Positions 48,691-57,802 of a stretch of DNA of 64,000 bases are shown piece after piece. The translations under genes were made by a program, and so were the position numbers. The DNA is taken from contig JAMFSU010000011.1 in the NCBI GenBank assembly GCA_026225475.1, forward strand, positions 1 to 64,000, in the 5' to 3' direction. The stretch is from Duganella sp. (GTDB taxonomy: Bacteria; Pseudomonadota; Gammaproteobacteria; Burkholderiales; Burkholderiaceae_D). The notes under the pieces are model-generated. The model was given only the letters and a program-made list of their open reading frames with translations, was not told where the DNA came from and searched no databases. Each line of letters opens with the position of its first letter. Position 1 is the stretch's first letter.

Positions 48691-49865
48691 ACGAACTGCC
48701 ACCTTCCCCCGACCAACATCAGCCGGAATCCAAAGTGGATTCCGGGCTGCCGGCGAGCGTCGTGCTCCCTTCCTTTATTCCATCGGACAATGGCGTGCTG
48801 AAAAAACGCCTGCGCCTGCTGACTTTGCTGTTTGTGATCCTGGCCGTGGTGCTGGCGGTGCAATGGTGGCTGTCTTACAGCGAAATCCGCGGCTTGCGTG
48901 AAGAAGTGGCGCGGCGTCTGCAAACCGGCGACACTGCCAACGCCGAAGTCAAGGGCGTGCTCAAGACCGTGCAGGAAAGCACCAAGGAACTGCAAGGCAA
49001 GGTCAGTGTGCTCGACAGCAAGCAAGCCGAATCGCAGAGCCAGCAACTGGCGCTGGAGCAGCTGTATCAGGATTTGTCCAAGAATCGCGATGACTGGGCC
49101 TTGTCCGAAATCGAAGAAGTCTTGTCGACCGCCAGCCAGCAGTTGGAGTTGGCCGGCAATGTCCAGGGTGCCTTGATTGCCTTGCAAAATGCCGACAAGA
49201 GCCTATCGCGCTCCGATAAACCGCAATTCATTGCGATCCGGCGCGCCATTGCACGCGACCAAGATCGCCTGAAGGCCTTGCCGACGGTGGATGTGCCCGG
49301 CATCGCGGTGCGCTTGGACAGCGTCATCGGTCAGATCGATGGCATGCCGCTGTTGTCCGATGAAAAACCGGTTGTGTCGGTCACTGAGCCGAAGAAACAG
49401 CCGCAACCGGTCCATGCATCGGCCAAGGTGAACAAGGCAAAAGAGCCGCAAGGGGCCAGCGATACCAGCGTTAGCAGCAACTACTGGCTCAACAATCTGC
49501 AAAACACCTGGCAAAGCATGAGCGCCGAGATGTTGATGGAATTGAAGCAACTGGTACGCGTGCGTACCGTCGATACGCCAGATGCCTTGCTGCTGTCCCC
49601 GACCCAGGCCTACTATGCGCGCGAAAACCTCAAGCTGCGCCTGCTCAATGCGCGCTTGGCGCTGTTGTCGCGCAATGAATTCGCGTTCCGCAACGATTTG
49701 ATCGCGGCGCAAGACACGATTGCCAAATACTTCGACACACGTGCCAAGCAGGTCCAGACCACGCAGGCGTTGTTGAAGCAAGTGCAAGGTAGCAATCTGT
49801 CAATCCAGATGCCAACGCTGAGCGAAAGCATCAACGCGGTGCGCAATTACAAGAGCCGGCGTTAA
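48687..49865 (+). CDS. hemX: HemX, membrane protein of heme biosynthesis operon
   Basis: A 392-residue protein with one membrane helix near 44-64 (LTLLFVILAVVLAVQWWL), a cytoplasmic proline-rich start and a long, largely helical periplasmic part with coiled-coil features (EVKGVLKTVQESTKELQG, LALEQLYQDLSKNRDDWALS). The HemX family is often annotated as a uroporphyrinogen-III C-methyltransferase, but the methylase motifs are absent here, so that enzyme activity should not be assumed. A lysine/proline/glutamine linker is near residues 230-260. It sits between hemD and hemY. Confidence 0.9.
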   Translation: MNELPPSPDQHQPESKVDSGLPASVVLPSFIPSDNGVLKKRLRLLTLLFVILAVVLAVQWWLSYSEIRGLREEVARRLQTGDTANAEVKGVLKTVQESTKELQGKVSVLDSKQAESQSQQLALEQLYQDLSKNRDDWALSEIEEVLSTASQQLELAGNVQGALIALQNADKSLSRSDKPQFIAIRRAIARDQDRLKALPTVDVPGIAVRLDSVIGQIDGMPLLSDEKPVVSVTEPKKQPQPVHASAKVNKAKEPQGASDTSVSSNYWLNNLQNTWQSMSAEMLMELKQLVRVRTVDTPDALLLSPTQAYYARENLKLRLLNARLALLSRNEFAFRNDLIAAQDTIAKYFDTRAKQVQTTQALLKQVQGSNLSIQMPTLSESINAVRNYKSRR

Positions 49866-49885
49866 TCTCAGCGACAGAACCTACT

Positions 49886-51085
49886 ATGCGAATTCTCCTC
49901 TGGCTTCTGACTCTGTTTGCCTCCGCCATCGGCTTGGCGGTGCTGGCGCGTTTCAACCCCGGCAACGTGGTGTTGTTCTATCCGCCGTACCGGGTCGACT
50001 TGTCACTCAACTTTTTCCTGGTCGCGTTACTGGTCCTGTTTGTGCTGTTGTACGTGGCCATTCGTGCCGTGCGCACGGCACGCAAACTACCGGGCCGGGT
50101 GATTGCCTATCGTCGTCAAAAACGCGAGACCGAAGGTAACAAAGCGTTGCGCGATGCCTTCAAGGCTTACTTTGAAGGTCGCTTTGGCCATGCCGAAAAA
50201 GCGGCCACACGTGCTGCCGAGCTGCCAGAAAATGCCGGTATTGCGGCGCTGGTCGGCGCCCGTGCCGCACATCGCATGCGTCAGACCGAGCGTCGTGACA
50301 TCTGGCTGGCCAGTACCGATGGCGATATTGGCCTCAAAGCTGCCCGTCTGATGACCACGCTGGAATTGCTGGTAGATGATCACCAGTTCAAGGCTGCGCT
50401 GGAAACCGTGGAAGAACTCAACGCCAACGGTACGCGCCACATTCAGGCACTGCAATGGGCGCTCAAGGCCAATCAGCAAGCCAAGAACTGGCCGGAAGTG
50501 CTGCGCCTGGTACAAACGCTGGACAAGCGTAATGCCTTGCATCCAGCCTTGTCGAACCGCCTGCGCGAAATGGCTTACGATGCGCTGTTGTCGGATCGCG
50601 GCCATGATGCCGAATCGATACGCCTGTTGTGGTTGGGTGTGCCTAATGGCGAGCGGCTCAAACCTTACATTGCGGCACGCGCTGCACAAGCCTTCAGCAG
50701 CCGGGGTTTGCATGATGAAGCGCGCACCTTGCTCGAACGCGCGCTGGCAGCAGACTGGGATGACCGTCTGATTCGCGCCTATCGCGAATCGACCGCTGAA
50801 GCTGGTTCGTCAGCCTTGTTGGCTCAGATCGAACACTGTGAGTCCTGGCTGACCAAGCGGCCGACCGATGCCGAACTGGCCTTGACCTTGGGCATGTTCT
50901 GTTTGCGTCAAAAGCTGTGGGGCAAAGCCCAGCGGCATCTGGAGCAGGCCTTGTCGGATGCGTTGGAACCGCGCACGGTGCGCGAAGCCCACCTCAGTCT
51001 GGGGCAGTTGCACGAAGCGCTAGATCAGTCTGAACAAGCGGCCGCGCATTTCAAGCAATGTGCATTGGCTACCGCAATCCGTTGA
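49886..51085 (+). CDS. hemY: HemY, membrane TPR protein of heme biosynthesis operon
   Basis: A 399-residue protein with two membrane helices (1-22 and about 38-60) and a cytoplasmic chain of TPR-like helices (EGNKALRDAFKAYFEGRFGH, RGLHDEARTLLERALAADW, LALTLGMFCLRQKLWGKAQR). This is the proteobacterial HemY_N type, not the oxygen-dependent protoporphyrinogen oxidase that shares the name. It probably helps organise late porphyrin synthesis at the membrane. Last gene of the hem operon; a terminator follows. Confidence 0.92.
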   Translation: MRILLWLLTLFASAIGLAVLARFNPGNVVLFYPPYRVDLSLNFFLVALLVLFVLLYVAIRAVRTARKLPGRVIAYRRQKRETEGNKALRDAFKAYFEGRFGHAEKAATRAAELPENAGIAALVGARAAHRMRQTERRDIWLASTDGDIGLKAARLMTTLELLVDDHQFKAALETVEELNANGTRHIQALQWALKANQQAKNWPEVLRLVQTLDKRNALHPALSNRLREMAYDALLSDRGHDAESIRLLWLGVPNGERLKPYIAARAAQAFSSRGLHDEARTLLERALAADWDDRLIRAYRESTAEAGSSALLAQIEHCESWLTKRPTDAELALTLGMFCLRQKLWGKAQRHLEQALSDALEPRTVREAHLSLGQLHEALDQSEQAAAHFKQCALATAIR

Positions 51086-51102
51086 TTCTCGCCGCACTTG
51101 CC

Positions 51103-51136
51103 ACGGCCGCTCCTGATTCGAGCGGCCGTTTTGTTG
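51103..51136 (+). terminator. Terminator of the hemCDXY operon
   Basis: acggccgctc / gagcggccgt (10-bp stem, loop ctgattc), followed by TTTGTTGT. It lies between hemY and ppa. Confidence 0.88.
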
Positions 51137-51249
51137 TCTGTCTGCAAGGACTGGCAAGGTCCGGCAAATTCGGGCTGCGCAGAGGAAAGCCGTTATAATT
51201 CCGGATCAAGTTTCATCCATTTTCTATCATTTTCTAACGAGAAAGCACC

Positions 51250-51789
51250 ATGAGCCTTAATGACGTCCCATCCGGCCGCGACTTGCCTAACGACTTCAAT
51301 GTGATTATCGAAATCCCGATGAATGCGGATCCAATCAAGTATGAAGTTGACAAGGATACCGGCGCCATTTTTGTTGATCGTTTCATGGGTACCGCAATGC
51401 ACTATCCGTGCAACTACGGTTATATTCCGCAAACCTTGTCGGAAGATGGCGACCCGGTGGATGTGCTGGTGATCACCCCGTTTCCGTTGTTTCCAGGTGT
51501 GGTGGTGCGTTGCCGTCCTATCGGCGTGCTCAAGATGTCTGACGAAGCCGGTGTTGATGCCAAGCTGCTGGCAGTGCCAGTGGACAAGGTATTGTCGATT
51601 TATACCCATTGGCAAAAGCCGGAAGACATGAACGAATTGCGTCTGCGCCAGATCCAGCATTTCTTTGAACACTACAAAGATCTGGAAAAGGGAAAATGGG
51701 TCAAGATCGAAGGCTGGGAAGGTCCGGAATCGGCCAAGGCAGAAATTCTGGCCGGCGTTGAAGCCTACAAGAAGCAACAAGCCAAGTAA
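51250..51789 (+). CDS. ppa: Inorganic pyrophosphatase
   Basis: A 179-residue family I soluble pyrophosphatase that hydrolyses pyrophosphate to drive biosynthesis. The metal-binding signature is [10 protein letters not shown] with aspartates D66, D68 and D71; [18 protein letters not shown] precedes it and [13 protein letters not shown]-like [16 protein letters not shown] follows. Length matches bacterial homologues (about 175). Single gene with its own promoter region after the hem terminator. Confidence 0.96.
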   Translation: MSLNDVPSGRDLPNDFNVIIEIPMNADPIKYEVDKDTGAIFVDRFMGTAMHYPCNYGYIPQTLSEDGDPVDVLVITPFPLFPGVVVRCRPIGVLKMSDEAGVDAKLLAVPVDKVLSIYTHWQKPEDMNELRLRQIQHFFEHYKDLEKGKWVKIEGWEGPESAKAEILAGVEAYKKQQAK

Positions 51790-51825
51790 AATATACTGAA
51801 GTTTTGTGTTTTTCTGCGAGGGACG

Positions 51826-52130
51826 TACCGGTTGGTAATGCCGTTTGGTTAAGGAAATCTTGTTGCCTTTTTCTTGGTTGCTGATGTTTTGTTTTCTTTG
51901 GACTACCTAGCCGGGTGCAGCCCGGCAGCCGTTTACCTCAGTGCGTCGTTGAATCTTTGTTTTCTTCGGACGACCTTGCCGGGAGCGGCCCGGCAGCCGC
52001 TTACTTTTCTTGTCTCGCCAAGAAAAGCTAAGCAAAAGAAGGCGACCGCGCGATCCCGGCCCCTACGGGGTTCCCAGCGATGTGCCGCAGAAAATGGGAG
52101 GGTCGCAAACTCGCTGCGCTCAAACATGCG
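51826..52130. repeat. Dispersed repeat copy 2, left arm of a large palindrome
   Basis: Reverse complement of window positions 1-275 with small changes, ending in cgcaaactcgctgcgctcaa and acatgcg. The final 27 bases (52104-52130) are a perfect inverted match to 52369-52395. A 64-codon minus-strand frame starting MFERSEF runs through it; frames of this kind ride on repeats like this and I do not call it a gene. Confidence 0.85.
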
Positions 52131-52368
52131 CCCCTCTTATCCATTTTCCACAGCACATCACTGGCCCGGCTCGAAGCGGATCAGACCAAAACCGCTCGCT
52201 GCGCATTGCGCTGCTGGCGCAGTACTGCGGTTTGGCGATGATGGTTGATCGTTACAGAAAGAATAACCGCCGGACTATGAGCGCGGATAGCGCAATGCGC
52301 AGCGAGCGGTTTATAAAATCCGCTTCTGCGTCGCCGGTGGTGTGGGGTAAGCATCGGGAGAAGAGAGA
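52131..52368. repeat. Spacer of the palindrome with an inner 24-bp inverted repeat
   Basis: Inside the spacer, 52189-52212 (aaaccgctcgctgcgcattg plus cgct) is a perfect inverted match to 52289-52312. The 76 bases between these arms contain no ORF of note. The left outer part has cacagcacatcactggcccg, which resembles the right part of the repeat. Confidence 0.75.
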
Positions 52369-52668
52369 CGCATGTTTGAGCGCAGCGAGTTTGCGGCTCT
52401 CCCGATGGTTACGCCACAGCGCCGGGAACCCCGCAGGGGCGACGTAGTAGCGGTCGCCTTTCTTTGCTTACTTATCTTTGGGCGAGACCAAAGAAAGTGA
52501 GCGGCTGCCGGGCCGCCCCCGGCAAGGTTGTCCGAAGAAAACAAAGACTCAACGACGCACTGAGGTACCCGGCTAGCTAGTCCGAAGAAAACCCCGCATC
52601 AGCAACCAAGAAAACCAAGAAAACCAAGAAAACCACATCGGCCTTTTCTTAACCGAACGGCATTACGC
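52369..52668. repeat. Dispersed repeat copy 3, right arm of a large palindrome
   Basis: It begins with the 27-base arm shared with 52104-52130 and runs through ccgggaaccccgcaggggcg, cggctgccgggccgcccccg and gtccgaagaaaacaaagact to a short tandem array of aagaaaacc (about 52610-52636), ending ttaaccgaacggcattacg, which is also the outer end of copy 2. It is more diverged from copy 1 than copy 2 is. Confidence 0.8.
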
Positions 52669-52801
52669 CATCTGGCTGGCCCGATGATCTAGACGTAATA
52701 TCTTATTTTTAGAAAATATTCGAAATATTAAAGCGCTATTTCCCCCGCAAGAGTTATATGGTGTCCCGTATTTATAGAATACTTTTTTGGTAATTATTTG
52801 C

Positions 52802-54550
52802 ATGAATTGCAATAATTCTTCTGTATGCATCGAGGTCATACCGCGTGTATCGAGCGCCAGGTTGGATGGATTTTTTGACTTGCTTCAACTAACAAGGCAG
52901 GCGCCCAAGAACACCTTTTTGAGTATAAAAAAAGTGAAAAGCAATGGCTGCGTCCATTTGACGTTCAAGCGGCCGTCATTGTCCAATCATGCCGGCCATC
53001 AATCGGCAGACGGCAATGAGACGCTTGTTAAATGGACCTTGCAGCGACTGATTGTCAATGTCGTCAGTGAAGTAAAGTCACTGGTGCCGACAGCGCAGCT
53101 AGAGGACATCCCCGATTTTCTGATGTTGCTATTGCAACAGCGGCAGCACCGCAAGCAGGACGCATTTGGACCAGCGGGGATACAGCGGTTACTGACCCGG
53201 GCTGGCGAAGTCATCAGCAGGGTGACCAACGCCGAGCTCGGCCACTCCAGGGCCGAGCGCGAGGCACCGCGCACGCCGACAGATTGCCTGATCGATTGGA
53301 TTGCGTTCCTGTCGAAATCCAATCTGGCGTTTGCCGACGTGTTGTTGCAAGAGGCCAAACAATGCTGGGAACAGGGCAACGTCACTCTGCACAATCTCAC
53401 CGCTTTGTTGCAAAAAGTCCAAATGCAGCCCTGTAGTACAGAACACCTGTCCTTGCAGTGCAAGGCGCGCTCATTGCTGGCGCAGTCGGCTTTCTCAGCG
53501 CAAGAACCGCTCGCCACAACCTCTGCTTGTCAGATCAGTGCCGAACAAGTGCCCTACACCCAATTGCATGACAATTTATATGGGCGTGTCTTCGACTCCG
53601 CATTGGCAGCTTACCTGCTGCATTGTCTGCCGGATGGGGCATTGCGAGCCACGTATGATATGTGCCTTTATCTGGCCGATTGTCTGGACGCGACAGGCAA
53701 TGCTGACGCCAAGGAAGCCTGTAAAGAAGTCTGCATTGACCTGCGTAACGACAGACGATTCTGGACTCCCACCAAGAGCGAATTTGAACGCTTGTTAGAT
53801 ACGATGAATGACAAGAAACGTCTCTGTCGAATCAAGCGGATACTGCGGGCGGCGCCGCGTGATGGCAGTGATATTCTGCTGCGGCAATGCATTGCGGTGA
53901 AATTGATGGTGGCATTGCGTGATGTCGGCAGCAAGCGTGTGCCGTGGATGGCGCGCGCGGACTATAGTTATTGCGCGGTCGTGAAGCCGCAGAGAAAGCG
54001 CTTGGGTAACATCGCCGTAATATTAGGCGCAGCCCAGCCCACCGGCGGCATTACGCTTTCCTACCAACCGCCGATATTGCAGCAGTCCTGGATGATTCGA
54101 TCGATCCGGGCATTGGAACGCTACAAGCCTGATTTAACGAATCCAAGCAGCAGCATTTCGGTGGCGCTGGAAGCGGGCATTCCCTACGCCAGCGGCATAT
54201 CCGGTTCAACTAATGTGATGTTGCATCTGGCCAGCCACATGAAGAAAAAGTGCGGCTGGCAGATCGACATGCAACATGCCTTGCTATCGATCCTGCTGTT
54301 TGTTGTCTACGATGGCGGTCATTCCATCCATGAAGTCATGTGGATCGCCAACTATCTCAACACCGTGCTGGAGCTTGAATTGAATTTCGAGGCGGGCGCA
54401 CATCCAATGAAGTATGTTGGCAGTACCGCACAATTTGAACGTCTGTTTGATGGTTCCGCATCGGCCGAAGATATCCGTGTGGCCAAACAGGCGGCATGGG
54501 AAAAGACCTTGCAGACTTTTCATACCTACAGTCATTACGCGTCTGCATGA
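52802..54550 (+). CDS. Orphan protein of unknown function, 582 aa
   Basis: I do not recognise this protein. No signal peptide or membrane helix is evident. The N-terminal 60 residues are cysteine- and serine-containing and poorly ordered; the middle (about 70-330) is helical and rich in Leu, Gln and Ala; the C-terminal part (about 370-580) looks like a compact domain, with VALEAGIPYASGISGSTNVM and LFVVYDGGHSIHEVMW as its most striking segments. The Ser/Gly loop and DGGHS histidine could be catalytic. GC is below core genes and the upstream region is very AT-rich. It lies beside a large repeat palindrome. A secreted effector is possible but unproven. The ATG at 52802 is preferred to TTG at 52787. 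Confidence 0.75.
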   Translation: MNCNNSSVCIEVIPRVSSARLDGFFDLLQLTRQAPKNTFLSIKKVKSNGCVHLTFKRPSLSNHAGHQSADGNETLVKWTLQRLIVNVVSEVKSLVPTAQLEDIPDFLMLLLQQRQHRKQDAFGPAGIQRLLTRAGEVISRVTNAELGHSRAEREAPRTPTDCLIDWIAFLSKSNLAFADVLLQEAKQCWEQGNVTLHNLTALLQKVQMQPCSTEHLSLQCKARSLLAQSAFSAQEPLATTSACQISAEQVPYTQLHDNLYGRVFDSALAAYLLHCLPDGALRATYDMCLYLADCLDATGNADAKEACKEVCIDLRNDRRFWTPTKSEFERLLDTMNDKKRLCRIKRILRAAPRDGSDILLRQCIAVKLMVALRDVGSKRVPWMARADYSYCAVVKPQRKRLGNIAVILGAAQPTGGITLSYQPPILQQSWMIRSIRALERYKPDLTNPSSSISVALEAGIPYASGISGSTNVMLHLASHMKKKCGWQIDMQHALLSILLFVVYDGGHSIHEVMWIANYLNTVLELELNFEAGAHPMKYVGSTAQFERLFDGSASAEDIRVAKQAAWEKTLQTFHTYSHYASA

Positions 54551-54562
54551 TTCCGGTCGGCG

Positions 54563-54823
54563 TCAGATCGACGCCAGCGAAATCAAGGCTGCTAATTCCT
54601 GCCGTCCGGCGCGGTCAGTATCGGACGCATTCCATAATCTTGCGTAGGCGGATTTATCGAGCGCATAGGGTGCTGCAGCACTTTGGCGTTGCACCACGTC
54701 GTCGATGGCAGCGGCCACCTGCAATGCCACGCGCGGCCCCAGTACCGGGTCGCGCAGCAGATTCTCGAGTTGTTGCAGCAAGGCGATGGCCGGGCTGACA
54801 GGCATATGCAAAGCGGAATTCAT
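54563..54823 (-). CDS. Small hypothetical protein, about 86 aa
   Basis: A possible small soluble protein starting near 54823 with MNSALHMPVSPAIALLQQLE and ending ELAALISLASI. It is mostly helical and has no known motif. The frame stays open back to a TTG at 54895. It faces the orphan 582-residue gene, with only 12 bases between the stops. Evidence is limited to an open frame with plausible composition. Confidence 0.35.
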   Translation of the reverse strand: MNSALHMPVSPAIALLQQLENLLRDPVLGPRVALQVAAAIDDVVQRQSAAAPYALDKSAYARLWNASDTDRAGRQELAALISLASI

Positions 54824-54975
54824 GTTGTGCCTCTGATTCATTCTAGGGTTGAACAACAGGTCCAACCACTGCGTATAACGCAGTACGTCCATCAAGGAAA
54901 AACACCTTGATGGACGTCGGCGGCGATAGCGCTGAGTTATGCAGAACGAAGCGAGAACCGTGCCTGCTTAACTAC

Positions 54976-55992
54976 TTAACCATTGCGGAACAGGAAGCTG
55001 TAGGCATTCAATGCAGGTACGCCGCCAAGGTGGGTATACAAAACTTTGGCGCCTTCAGGGAATTCGCCGAGGCGAACTTTTTCGATCATGCCGTGCATCG
55101 ATTTTCCTTCGTAGACCGGGTCGGTCAGGATGCCTTCGGTGCGTGCGCACAGGCGGATTGCTTCGAGTGTGCCGTCATTCGGCAAGCCGTATTCAGGGCC
55201 GCCGAAACGGGTGTCGAGCACCACGTCTTTTTCGGTGATGTCGCGACCGAGTTCGACCAGTGCGGCGGTATTCTTGGCGATGCGCAAGACTTGGTCGAAG
55301 GTTTGTTCTGGCTTGGCCGAGGCATCAATACCGATCACGCGGTCAGCGCGACCATCGGCGGCAAAGCCCACCACCATGCCGGCTTGTGTGCTGCCGGTGA
55401 CGGCACAGACGACGATGTAATCAAACTTGAAACCGAGTTCCGCTTCCTGCTGGCGCACTTCTTCGGCAAAGCCGACAAAGCCGAGACCACCCTTGGGATG
55501 CTCCGAGCAACCTGCTGGAATCGGGAAAGGTTTGCCACCGGCCTGGCGCACGCTCTCCATGGCTTCTTCCCAGCTCTTGCGGATGCCGATGTCGAAACCG
55601 GCAGCATCGAGACGCACGTCGGCGCCCATGATGCGCGACATTTCGATATTGCCGACGCGGTCGTACACGGCGTCGGAATAGTTGACCCAGTTCTCTTGCA
55701 CCAGCACGCACTTCATGCCCAGATGCGCCGCCACGGCAGCAACTTGCCGGGTTTGATTCGACTGAATGCCACCGATCGACACCAGCGTGTCGTAGCCACC
55801 TTCAATCGCTTCCGGAATCAGGTATTCCAGCTTGCGTGTCTTGTTGCCGCCGAAAGCCAGGCCGCTGTTGCAGTCTTCATGTTTGATGTACAGATCAACC
55901 TTGCCGCCGAGGTGTGCGCTCAGGCGTTTGAGTGGGCGGATCGGGGTCGGGCCAAAGGTCAGTGGATGGCGCGGGAATTTTTTCAGATTCAT
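54976..55992 (-). CDS. acdS: 1-Aminocyclopropane-1-carboxylate deaminase
   Basis: A 338-residue pyridoxal-phosphate enzyme that cleaves ACC, the plant ethylene precursor, to 2-oxobutyrate and ammonia. The cofactor lysine is K51 ([12 protein letters not shown]), the nucleophile S78 ([13 protein letters not shown]), the base Y294 (DPVYEGKSM), and E295 and L322 (YTHLGG) are the residues that separate true ACC deaminases from D-cysteine desulfhydrases. Length matches known AcdS exactly. The ATG at 55992 follows GGAGC. The divergent Lrp-type gene is its likely activator. Confidence 0.95.
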   Translation of the reverse strand: MNLKKFPRHPLTFGPTPIRPLKRLSAHLGGKVDLYIKHEDCNSGLAFGGNKTRKLEYLIPEAIEGGYDTLVSIGGIQSNQTRQVAAVAAHLGMKCVLVQENWVNYSDAVYDRVGNIEMSRIMGADVRLDAAGFDIGIRKSWEEAMESVRQAGGKPFPIPAGCSEHPKGGLGFVGFAEEVRQQEAELGFKFDYIVVCAVTGSTQAGMVVGFAADGRADRVIGIDASAKPEQTFDQVLRIAKNTAALVELGRDITEKDVVLDTRFGGPEYGLPNDGTLEAIRLCARTEGILTDPVYEGKSMHGMIEKVRLGEFPEGAKVLYTHLGGVPALNAYSFLFRNG

Positions 55993-56177
55993 GGTGAAGC
56001 TCCTCAGTTCAGAACAGGTAGTGCGCAATGAGCGCGCCGGGCCTCTCGGGATTGAAACGGCACTGGCATCCATTCTAAAAATATATTCGAGCAACATGGT
56101 TGTGAATTTCGATTATTATTTAAATCAGAATGTAGCAATATGTCGAATATGTTTTGTTTTATTGTGGAAAATAACAA
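55993..56177. promoter_or_regulatory. Divergent acdS / Lrp-type regulator control region
   Basis: This 185-base gap separates two divergent starts. Its right half (about 56075-56165) is markedly AT-rich (gaatgtagcaatatgtcgaa; gattattatttaaatcagaa), as in Lrp-type regulatory regions. In Pseudomonas the divergent Lrp-like AcdR activates acdS in response to ACC; the same layout here supports the same control. No exact box is claimed. Confidence 0.5.
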
Positions 56178-56687
56178 ATGAGAACAACAAAGTTGCGTGA
56201 AAAGAATGTCGCCACGGAGTCCATGAGCGAACTGCTCGATCGTACCGATCGCGCCATCCTCAAACAGCTGCAACGCGATGCCTCGATTTCCAACGTAGCG
56301 CTGGCGGGCAAGGTCAATTTAAGTGCGGCGGCTTGCCTGCGGCGCGTCGAGCGACTCAAGGAAATGGGGCTGATCAAGGCGATTGTGGCGCTGCTCAACC
56401 CGCGTGCACTCGATGCGGGCACGCTGGTGATGATTGGCGTGGTGCTTGATCGCTCCACGCCGGAGTCCTTCACGGCCTTTGAGAAGGCCGCGCAAAAAGT
56501 GCATGGCTGCCTGGAGTGCCATGTGGTCACCGGGGAATTCGACTACTTCATGTTAGTGCGCACCAAGGACAATGAAAGCTTCAACAAGCTGCATGCCGAG
56601 CAGCTGTTGTATTTGCCCGCGGTACGACAAATCCGCACCTTCATGGTGATCAAGCAGGTGATGTCGACCACGCAGTTGCACCTGTAA
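56178..56687 (+). CDS. acdR: Lrp/AsnC-family regulator, probably AcdR
   Basis: A 169-residue regulator with an N-terminal AsnC-type helix-turn-helix (LDRTDRAILKQLQRDASISN, then LAGKVNLSAAACLRRVERLK) and a C-terminal RAM/AsnC ligand domain (VHGCLECHVVTGEFDYFMLV, LPAVRQIRTFMVIKQVM). It is divergent from acdS, the arrangement of acdR in ACC-deaminase bacteria. The symbol rests on this neighbourhood. Start at 56178 or at the ATG at 56223. Confidence 0.85.
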   Translation: MRTTKLREKNVATESMSELLDRTDRAILKQLQRDASISNVALAGKVNLSAAACLRRVERLKEMGLIKAIVALLNPRALDAGTLVMIGVVLDRSTPESFTAFEKAAQKVHGCLECHVVTGEFDYFMLVRTKDNESFNKLHAEQLLYLPAVRQIRTFMVIKQVMSTTQLHL

Positions 56688-56693
56688 GGCCCG

Positions 56694-57626
56694 TTAAGAG
56701 ACGCTGCCCTGCGGTGGGACTTCGCGGTCCAGTTCGGCCAGCAGGTATTCGATGAAGACCTCAACAATACGCGGCAGCGTACGACCTGCCAGTGTCTGCA
56801 CTTCGGTGTAGCGGCCATCGAGCGCCTTGTCGCGCAGCGGCATGGTGACCAGTTCACCTTTACCGATGCGATAGCGCACCGTCACCTCACCGGTGATCGA
56901 CAGCGCATCGCCTTCGAGCAGGTAGTTGTGCAGTGTCTGGATGTAGTTGCTGGTCAGTACCGGCTCGAACACCAGTTGCTGGCGGCTGCAGGCCAGATCG
57001 AACAATTGCCGCAAGGTAGTGTGCGGGTCTGGCAGCGCCAGCGGATAGGGTTGCAACTGTGCCAGCGTGACCTGCTTGAAGCGGCTCAGCGGATGACCGG
57101 CGCGCATCACCAGCAAAACCGGCGCCGGTTGCTGGTGGACGATCTTGATATCTGGCTCGGGATGGCGGTTGAAGGTCACGCCGACATCGGCATTGCCATC
57201 GCGCACCTGGCGCGACACCTGCGCCGGTGGCCCGACAAAGACCTGGAACAGGATCGCCGGATATTTTTGCTGAAAGCTGCGGATCAGGCGCGGCAGAAAA
57301 TCGATGCCAAAGCCTTCCGAGGCGGCAATCCGGATGCGACCGCTACGCAAGCCTTTGAGCGCCTGCAGGTCGGCTACCACGCGGTCGGCTTCCAGCCTGA
57401 CCTTTTGCGCATGCGCGGCCAGCATTTCCCCTCCGGCACTCAATACCATGCCGCGTGGGCGGCGTTCAAACAACACGGTATCGAGCATTTCTTCCAGACT
57501 GCTGATCTGGCGGCTAATGGCCGAACTGGCAACATTGAGCCGTTGCGAGGCTTCGCTGATGGAGCCGCAGCGCACCACTTCCAGGAAGTAACGCAGTGCA
57601 GTGTCTTGCAGATATTGCGATTTCAT
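56694..57626 (-). CDS. LysR-family transcriptional regulator
   Basis: A 310-residue regulator with an N-terminal winged helix (ALRYFLEVVRCGSISEASQR, SAISRQISSLEEMLDTVLFE) and a two-lobed LysR substrate domain (SGRIRIAASEGFGIDFLPRL, VFVGPPAQVSRQVRDGNADV). The ATG at 57626 is chosen because it gives the standard LysR start. It is divergent from a peptide-type ABC transporter operon 177 bases away and probably controls it. Ligand unknown. Confidence 0.9.
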   Translation of the reverse strand: MKSQYLQDTALRYFLEVVRCGSISEASQRLNVASSAISRQISSLEEMLDTVLFERRPRGMVLSAGGEMLAAHAQKVRLEADRVVADLQALKGLRSGRIRIAASEGFGIDFLPRLIRSFQQKYPAILFQVFVGPPAQVSRQVRDGNADVGVTFNRHPEPDIKIVHQQPAPVLLVMRAGHPLSRFKQVTLAQLQPYPLALPDPHTTLRQLFDLACSRQQLVFEPVLTSNYIQTLHNYLLEGDALSITGEVTVRYRIGKGELVTMPLRDKALDGRYTEVQTLAGRTLPRIVEVFIEYLLAELDREVPPQGSVS

Positions 57627-57802
57627 CGGGTTTCTCTTTACAGTTGATCGGTCCAAATGCGCCGGCTGGATGTCGCTTTCTGTTTTCGGCAACGCAGGCA
57701 TAGTAATTCTCTAATTGTTGCATCGACCTATTGTGACCTAGACTGAATTCGATCGCGTAGTTTTTTGGGATACCCCATCAATTTTCTGAAGGAAGATCTG
57801 GC
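57627..57802. promoter_or_regulatory. Divergent control region, LysR gene / dipeptide ABC operon
   Basis: The 176 bases between the LysR-family gene and the substrate-binding protein gene should hold both promoters and LysR sites. T-N11-A motifs occur but none is clear enough to name. GAAGGAAG before the ATG at 57803 is the ribosome site of the ABC operon. Confidence 0.4.

Noticed and set aside
48687-49865. Uroporphyrinogen-III methyltransferase activity for HemX
   Set aside because: The methylase glycine-rich loop and SAM motifs are absent; the name is a common transfer error from fused HemD-HemX annotations.
49886-51085. Protoporphyrinogen oxidase for HemY
   Set aside because: No FAD-binding GxGxxG motif; the protein has two membrane helices and TPR-like helices, as in proteobacterial HemY.
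51933-52127. 64-codon minus-strand frame starting MFERSEF, and a similar 77-codon frame at 52311-52544
   Set aside because: Both lie wholly inside the dispersed repeat arms. Such frames follow the repeat, not a protein under selection.
52718-52741. TTCG-N16-TTTC upstream of the 582-residue orphan gene, considered as an hrpII box for type III effectors
   Set aside because: The second half matches only two of four bases of TTCG, so it is not better than chance in AT-rich DNA.
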